64,000 nucleotides of DNA from NCBI GenBank assembly GCA_947044365.1, contig OX345650.1, positions 1,473,173-1,537,172 on the forward strand, given 5' to 3'. How positions within the stretch are numbered: position 1 is the first letter of the stretch; each line of letters starts with the position of its first letter. Position numbers and translations under genes: made by a program. The stretch comes from Petrosia ficiformis (lineage: Eukaryota; Porifera; Demospongiae; Haplosclerida; Petrosiidae). This document shows, one piece after another, positions 57,896 to 64,000 of the stretch. Below the pieces are notes generated by a model. The model did no database searches and was not told where the DNA came from. It saw only the letters and a list, made by a program, of their open reading frames with translations.

Positions 57896-60800
57896 TGTGT
57901 GTATCTGTGTTTGTGTGACACAGACACACACAGACACAGATATACACACACATTACATGAGAGGTATTAGCACAATCTCCATTACCAACTAATTGTAAAA
58001 TCATGCATACAACAAAAGTGCAAACACAACACAGTCATCTTTAGTATTATAAACATGTAACAATTATACATATCATATTCTCTGACTTGAATCAGAACTC
58101 TCTTTGCCAAGCCAGCAGCTACTATAGACTTTGCAATCCATCGAGCAGCGTAAGCAGCTGAACGATCCACTTTTGAAGGATCTTTACCAGAGAAAGCTCC
58201 ACCTAAACATTGACAAATATGTGAACGTAACTATGTATTCTGAAAGATATGTTTTATTTAAATGTTAGTTTTCTAACAAGGACTTCAAATAAAAGAGCAC
58301 AATAACATAATTTGCAAGATTACACAACTAGAATAGTTTCCATAGCAACACTATAAACATGACATACACCCAATCGTTCATTTTCTATTATATATGCATA
58401 GTCTAATTTTGACTCAAAATTTTGTCTGACTGATAATGGTATTGGCTTTACAGATATTGAGATATACAATACAAGTCATTAAAGTCACCATATACTCATA
58501 CAGTACAGTAATTACTCAGTAGTTTCATTTCCGCACTACAGTAGTTCAACAACAGTCATTGGTATACTTGTCAATTGAACACATAGTAGTGACAGTAATT
58601 ACTGACTGTACTGACAGTAGAACTAATGGTGACATTTTATTAACATATACTGTGACATGACTGGCTGGTTCTATGTGTTTGTATAGTTTAGGAACCAACA
58701 ACTTCTCTTTTAAATGAGAATATTTCACCATTTTATACAAGAACTAAACATTTGAGATCACATTACTACTCTTCTTGCATAGGGGAATTTATTGATTTGT
58801 GTAAATAAAAATGATAAAACCAACTTTTTAAAGAGAATACATCATGTAACAACTAAGAGTCAGTCAGTCAGTTACAATCACAATCATCCACTTACCTCCA
58901 TGAGCACCCCACCCTCCATATGTATCAACAATAATCTTCCGTCCAGTGAGGCCAGCATCGCCCTAAATAACATGTGACATATCATGTGACACATTACATA
59001 CACATATGTGTTTTAGTGATGTTTGAGTAAATACAGCTTTTAGTCTCGAGAGATTTGAATTTAATTTAACAAAAGCTTTAACTATAGTGGAAACCCTCCA
59101 TCTGGACACTCTCGTGACAAATATAAGCATGCTGATTACAGGGGTGTCCTCATTTCAGGACTGAATTTATATTACAAAGTAATCACAAATATTTAGAATT
59201 TAGAAAGGAAATTTAAATTAGCTAAAATCATAATTTATAATACTAATATTATCGATAAAATAATTATAATGAAAAATTTGGCAAAACTCTGTTCACAGTT
59301 GGGTGAACTTTTGAGGAATGTTCGCGATTTGTAAATACATACTACAAATGTACAACATTCCATTATAATTGATCACCTGTGGTCCTCCAATGACAAAAGC
59401 ACCAGATGGTTGTAAGTGATACACTGTATTTTCATCTAGATATTTCTCTGGAATCACTTTCTGATGAAGAAAAGTAAAAATAATATATCAAGTTAATAGT
59501 GCATGTATAAGTACATATGTATGTTACATGTACATGTATCAAGGTATATTACAGTATATGTACAGTGTATCGATGTGCATGTACATGTATGTGTACATCA
59601 GGGTTTTTGATAAGCTTTGAAGCATGGTCCAAATTGGCTCAACAATGGTTAGTGTGCCAAATTAGAAGCTCTTTGGGCCAATGGTATGCTTATCAAAAAC
59701 AATGGTGTACATGTACATTTACATATATCAGTGTATCAAGATGCATGTACGTGTACATACATGTACATGGAGTGAGGGGGACCTGAGACCCAACGAAACT
59801 ACTGAGACCCAAAGAAACTACTAAGACCTACTGAGACTGAAAGTGGCCATAGTTGTTTTGAGTTAAGTTGTTTGTAGTGTGTGACTCCAATACTATTATA
59901 CTATACTATACGATATTTATAATTTAGATATTAAATTTATTCTCATGTCAACAGATTACATTTCATAGTTGTAACACTGTAGTGAGTAAAATATTAATTA
60001 ACCCTATTATTACTATTATTAATATAATTATGTATTTATTTCCAAGAGATGATCTCAAGTATCATAATAATCATTTAATAGTAGCATTATTGGAGAGACA
60101 TATACTATACTAATACTATTACTGTTCCAAGAGATTAATCTATATTAATTATATCATTACTGTTCCGAGAAATGATCTCAGTCAACAACTTCTTAATCCA
60201 TTCCAAGAGTTGACATATATACAAGAATAATAAAAAAATAACATTTTAAAAAATGGAATAGTATGTAGAGATATCAAAACAGACATCATATGAATCCGTT
60301 ATCTACACACAGATACTTGCCTTTCCGGAAATACATTAACATGTGCTATAACAGATGCCTAGCCCCAGGGCTAGGTAATTATAATATCACTTGTAGGTGT
60401 GTTAGAACATATATTTACTACTTGTACTTGTAGTTGTACTTAACCATGACCACATAATTATATTTTCAAAGCATGCGACTTGTACCAAACAACATTAAGA
60501 CAGCGATAATCGCAACAATAACTGAAAAATATGCACTATTTCACATATTATGAATGATATGACAACTAGAGCTTGAAATTTTACTTTACATGTACAAAAC
60601 TGTTGAGCTAAAACTTTCCAAATGATGAATGATCATAAATCTTGAGTTTGTTAAATTGATTTTTACGCCTAGATGCTGTGTTCTCACGAGCTCAAGTAAC
60701 GAGGCTACTATGATTCCCAATTCTACACTACTGTACATGTATGTATACTAGAGTCTGTTCACATTCACAATGTCCTCAAAATTACATGTATGATGTGATG

Positions 60801-63162
60801 ACTTTATATGTAATATAATGTATAGTTTAATGTCATAAGGTTAATACTGTAACTCAATAATGAAGTAATGGATTGAAATTTGACATACACAAAAAGAACG
60901 AGAAGGACTATTATATGAAAATGGTGCAGGTAAAAAGATTGTTAGACATTCCAAACTCAAGTTACGAACATTTTTCTGAGGTCATGGTGAACGTGAATGA
61001 CTTATATATAGTGTCTACCTACTCAGACTGTAGTTTAGCTAGCTGATTCAATTGTAGAAGTCTCATTTTGTGGATCCCTGATCTATTGGACACCATATTT
61101 TTGATGCTATATCATATGTGTATATTTCATAAATTAAACTGTAGGACTATTTGTGATCCAAAAGAGATGGTAAACTAGAATTTTATTATCATATATGATG
61201 TACAGGTATGTGTCTAGAATGCATATATGTGCACTTGAGTCAATTAGTTAATGTCATTAGCTAACATATATGTACATGTACATATAGTTATATAAGTACT
61301 TAGTACATACAACAGTGTATGTTTACATGTGTACAGTATTAGCACTGATGTGTAGTAATAATTATGCTGAATTTGTTACTACGTGTATCTACAATAATTA
61401 GCCCATAGTTCATCAGTTGTCATGGAGACCTGTTGTCATGACGACTACTTCTAGCTCAAGTGCTGATTACAGTAACCCTCTGCCAAAAATGATGTGTAGC
61501 TTACCTTAATTACCACTTCTTTTAGTTGTTTCCTCATTTCTTCCAGAGATATATCCTCTGAATGTTGTGCGCTAATCACTATAGTATGAATCCTTTGGGG
61601 AATACATTCTCCACCAATATTCTTATATTCAACAGTCACCTGGTATATAAAGTAATTATGTATTATTGTAAGCCTTCTGACCATTTTAAATGAATGTGTG
61701 ACGGATGGTAACCTTATAACACACACACACGCACATAAATATATATATATATATATATACAGGGCATTATAAGGCTTCTATTTAGTCACTTGTACAGGAC
61801 GTCAACTAAATTTGGTATCTAGGAGAAGCAATTATGGTTCCACCTACATGTAGATGTAAATACCTAATTTAATGTCTTCATAAGTTCATAACATGTCCAA
61901 ATATTGAGTATTTAAGTGTAAGCAGTGCAATCCATGTTCTTTTAGTTAACTAAACTATAACTAAATTACAAGTCTATTGCAATAACTATAACTAACTAAA
62001 ATGAAAGGTGGCCAATAATGGACACTTTTAGTTAGTTAACAACTCCTTTTAATATTATTTTACTATACCCTCTAAATGTAACTAAAATTTCGACAAATTA
62101 GTTTATAACTAAAAGTGGTCATTATTGTCATACTAAAACACTAACTCAAGCAGTATATATACATATACAGGGTACCCAAGATTGGGAAATTTTGAGATAA
62201 AAATGTCATTTGAAAAAATGTCCTGGATTTAAATTTTCATATTAACTCCAAAAATGATGAAAACTTAAATCATTAAAGAAGACAAATAGAAAAGCAGTAA
62301 ACTTTATTTAACAACGAAAGTTTCCTAATCTATTGTAAACAAGAATTTGTATTTATACACTAACTTGGCTCTTGGAATCAGGCCGTAGCCATGCAAGTGT
62401 CCCATCTCTACGATACTCTGAAAGTTGTCTAGAATTTTAAAACAGAAAAGTAAGTAATAATAACATTGGTTGCCTCAAGAGTTAATTAATTAATTAATTA
62501 CTAATAATAATTATCTGTGTATCATATATTTATATATCGGAACCATAGTTTTTGATACCTTTTGAAGCATGGGCCAAATTGGCTCAACAATGGTTAGTGT
62601 GTGTGCCATTGGGAATACATCTTGAGCCAAATAACAAAGAGTTAATGCTCTTAGTGATAATATAATCTGTGCCATCTGGACCAAAGAGAGAACTGTGCAG
62701 TGCCAAATAAGAAGCTCTTTGGTGCGCCATATGAGCCTATCAAAACTTACTGATCCAAACTTTTCCTTTCAATATAAAAGTTCTACTGGTTTCTTCCTGC
62801 TGCCACTCTCCATCCACAGCCCATCTCTCTTAGCTCCCTCCATATAATGCAATATTGGTACCGAAGCTAGGTGGCACTTCTGCTCAAGCAAGTGATCTCT
62901 TACATATTACTCTCATTGAAAACAACCAAGCCCCAGAAATGTTATGCAGTGCATATGTGATACAAAGATATAAATATAAATTATAATTATAATTAAACCC
63001 TGTGGAAGGCATTTATAGGAATAACCTTGTGGGACATAAAAATCAATGCTATAAGTAACTACAGTTATATAACCTGTTTTACCTGTTAAGCTGATGTGCC
63101 AATGTAATAGTAAGTGGCATTAATTCTGGAGTCTCATTTGTTGCATATCCATACATAAGACC
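56393..63162 (-). CDS. MAT2A: S-adenosylmethionine synthetase, C-terminal two thirds (5' exons outside window)
   Basis: Eight exons: 63162-63083, 62428-62365, 61639-61505, 59460-59377, 58962-58896, 58202-58087, 57612-57479, 56495-56393; 260 residues in a single frame. Makes S-adenosylmethionine from ATP and methionine in the cytosol. Very close to animal [110 protein letters not shown] and the C-terminal [14 protein letters not shown]. The phosphate-binding GGGAFSGKD loop and the active-site lysine region are intact. About 135 N-terminal residues, with the first ATP-binding motif, must lie beyond the right edge. It converges with the pseudokinase, 890 bases apart. Confidence 0.95.
57091..57336. 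mobile_element. MITE with 23-bp ends and internal 29-bp tandem repeats
   Basis: CTTACTGTTTCATTGGAATG (57091) and inverted CTTACTGTTCCATTGGAATG (57336) pair over 23 bases. Inside, TTGAATGTGGGTAAGTATCA with CTATAG repeats about five times. It lies in a MAT intron. Confidence 0.85.
57809..57995. repeat. 49-base inverted repeat around (TG)n
   Basis: Arms 57809-57857 and 57947-57995 share CAATTAGTTGGTAATGGAGA and TTGTGCTAATAC with only 3-4 mismatches, enclosing TG/CA repeats. A hairpin in a MAT intron, possibly a small MITE. Confidence 0.85.
58480..58652. mobile_element. MITE family C, copy 2
   Basis: Same core as 44498-44672 (CAGTACAGTAATTACTCAGT, GACAGTAATTACTGACTGTA, GGTGACATTTTATTAACATA), in a MAT intron. 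Confidence 0.78.
59603..59700. mobile_element. MITE family D, copy 1 (98 bp)
   Basis: Ends GTTTTTGATAAGC and inverted GTTTTTGATAAGC. The core GGTCCAAATTGGCTCAACAA and AGAAGCTCTTTGGGCCAATG recurs at 62548-62746. In the large MAT intron, flanked by TGTACATGTA repeats. Confidence 0.82.
60755..61001 (-). mobile_element. MITE-A copy, complete, in MAT intron
   Basis: CTGTTCACATTCACAATGTC at one end and GAGGTCATGGTGAACGTGAA at the other, 247 bp. Confidence 0.85.
61935..62145. repeat. TTAGTTAACTAA-family dispersed repeat in MAT intron
   Basis: TTAGTTAACTAAACTATAAC, GTCTATTGCAATAACTATAA, GGACACTTTTAGTTAGTTAA and AAAAGTGGTCATTATTGTCA; single diverged copy, partly in reverse orientation relative to 45980-46150. 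Confidence 0.65.
62548..62746. mobile_element. MITE family D, copy 2 (199 bp)
   Basis: Ends GTTTTTGATACC and inverted GTTTTGATAGGC. Contains the 59603 copy's sequence plus about 100 extra central bases, so the 98-bp copy is probably a deletion derivative. Confidence 0.8.
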
Positions 63163-63374
63163 CTATGAAAATAAAGATGAAAGTCTGACTAGCATATCAG
63201 ACATTTGGGTTACTATATGGATGGGTGGGTAGTTGTATGGGTATATGCATGCATGAGGTTTAGTTGACTAGTATATAACAAGGATATCTCTATGACACTG
63301 GCTAAAAACCTTTATTCTACAACCAGTCGTATTATTTAGATTATAGGTAGAGTCATGAATAGAATTGTTTACAT

Positions 63375-63999
63375 TTACTTCAGGTTCAACGTGATCTCAG
63401 AAAAATGATCATAACTTTATTAATAATTTTTTTTTACCTGCACCATTTTCGTAATTATAATTATCCTTCCCGTACTGTGAATATCGAATTATCCTTCCCG
63501 TACTGTGAATATCGAATGTTTGAGTGTAAGCATTTCATCAAACTTTTTGTTTTTTAAAGTGGCTGATCTTCTTATCCATAGTCATATAAGTACCAAGTTA
63601 TGAAGGCTAGTATTAATAATTTTATTATTAATAATTTTAAATTGACTGAGCTCATTAGAAATTCATGGGAAATCGCTATGGAAACGAGCAAATAAAGCTT
63701 CCTTTGCAGTGCAATTTGAATTACCATAGTCAAATCGATTATCTTAGATTCAGTTCACATACAATCATAATGATTGAGCCCATAGTAGTGCACACTGGTC
63801 CACTTAAGTGTGTATGTATTTCTGGGGCTTGGTTGTTTTCTTATAATTATCCTTCCCGTACTTTTTGTGTATGTCAAATTTCAATCCAGTGCTTCATTAT
63901 TGAGTTACAGTATAATCATGTATTAACCTTATGATATTAAACTATACACTATATTACATATGAAGCCATCACATGTTTCCCACCCTAATTTCGAGGTGA
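63375..63999 (+). mobile_element. MITE-A copy split by a 360-bp insertion, cut by window edge
   Basis: The left part (CATTTACTTCAGGTTCAACG to CCTTCCCGTACT at 63476) and right part (from TTATAATTATCCTTCCCGTA at 63841 to the edge) together follow the MITE-A consensus. A 22-base direct repeat flanks the inserted 63477-63840. Confidence 0.72.
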
Positions 64000-64000
64000 T

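Overview
This is eukaryotic, AT-rich DNA with small GT-AG introns, abundant microsatellites and many short inverted-repeat elements. The coding content is animal: a CIB-type EF-hand protein, a tandem family of cathepsin L-like cysteine proteases, a PDIK1L/STK35-like pseudokinase and S-adenosylmethionine synthetase. Together with the transposon proteins (MALLRYF-type and HIRAN-type fragments, a SAM-domain/C2H2 pair) it suggests an early-branching invertebrate, most likely a demosponge. That assignment is inference, not proof. All gene models below were spliced by hand. Exon phases and total lengths divide exactly by three for every intact model.

Layout. 1-2.2 kb: CIB-like gene (minus), with a 3' splice site inside a long (CA)n tract. 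2.2-14.5 kb: an unstable repeat island. It holds a truncated CRESS-DNA-virus-type Rep fragment present twice, AAGACCA minisatellites, a Ty3/gypsy element with near-identical LTRs but broken reading frames, a two-gene DNA transposon inserted into its leader, an inverted 1.16-kb copy of its reverse transcriptase region, a 282-bp MITE and 85 copies of ATCT. 15.3 kb: a tRNA-like gene. 15.8-42.5 kb: five cathepsin L-like genes in tandem on the minus strand, all with the same seven-exon structure and splice phases. Two have non-canonical active-site surroundings and three are canonical. 44.7-50.9 kb: an unrecognised seven-exon gene (minus). 54.5-55.5 kb: an intronless pseudokinase (plus). 56.4 kb to the right edge: the C-terminal two thirds of S-adenosylmethionine synthetase (minus; 5' exons lie outside the window).

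The rest is introns and intergenic DNA filled with at least six families of short terminal-inverted-repeat elements and several tandem arrays. The most interesting unexplained structures are: (a) the 3.3-kb transposon carrying divergent SAM-domain and C2H2 genes with palindromic subterminal repeats and no recognisable transposase; (b) two TACCGTA-ended elements that each keep only the two 5' ends of a convergent MALLRYF/HIRAN gene pair; and (c) the duplicated Rep/minisatellite/gypsy junctions.
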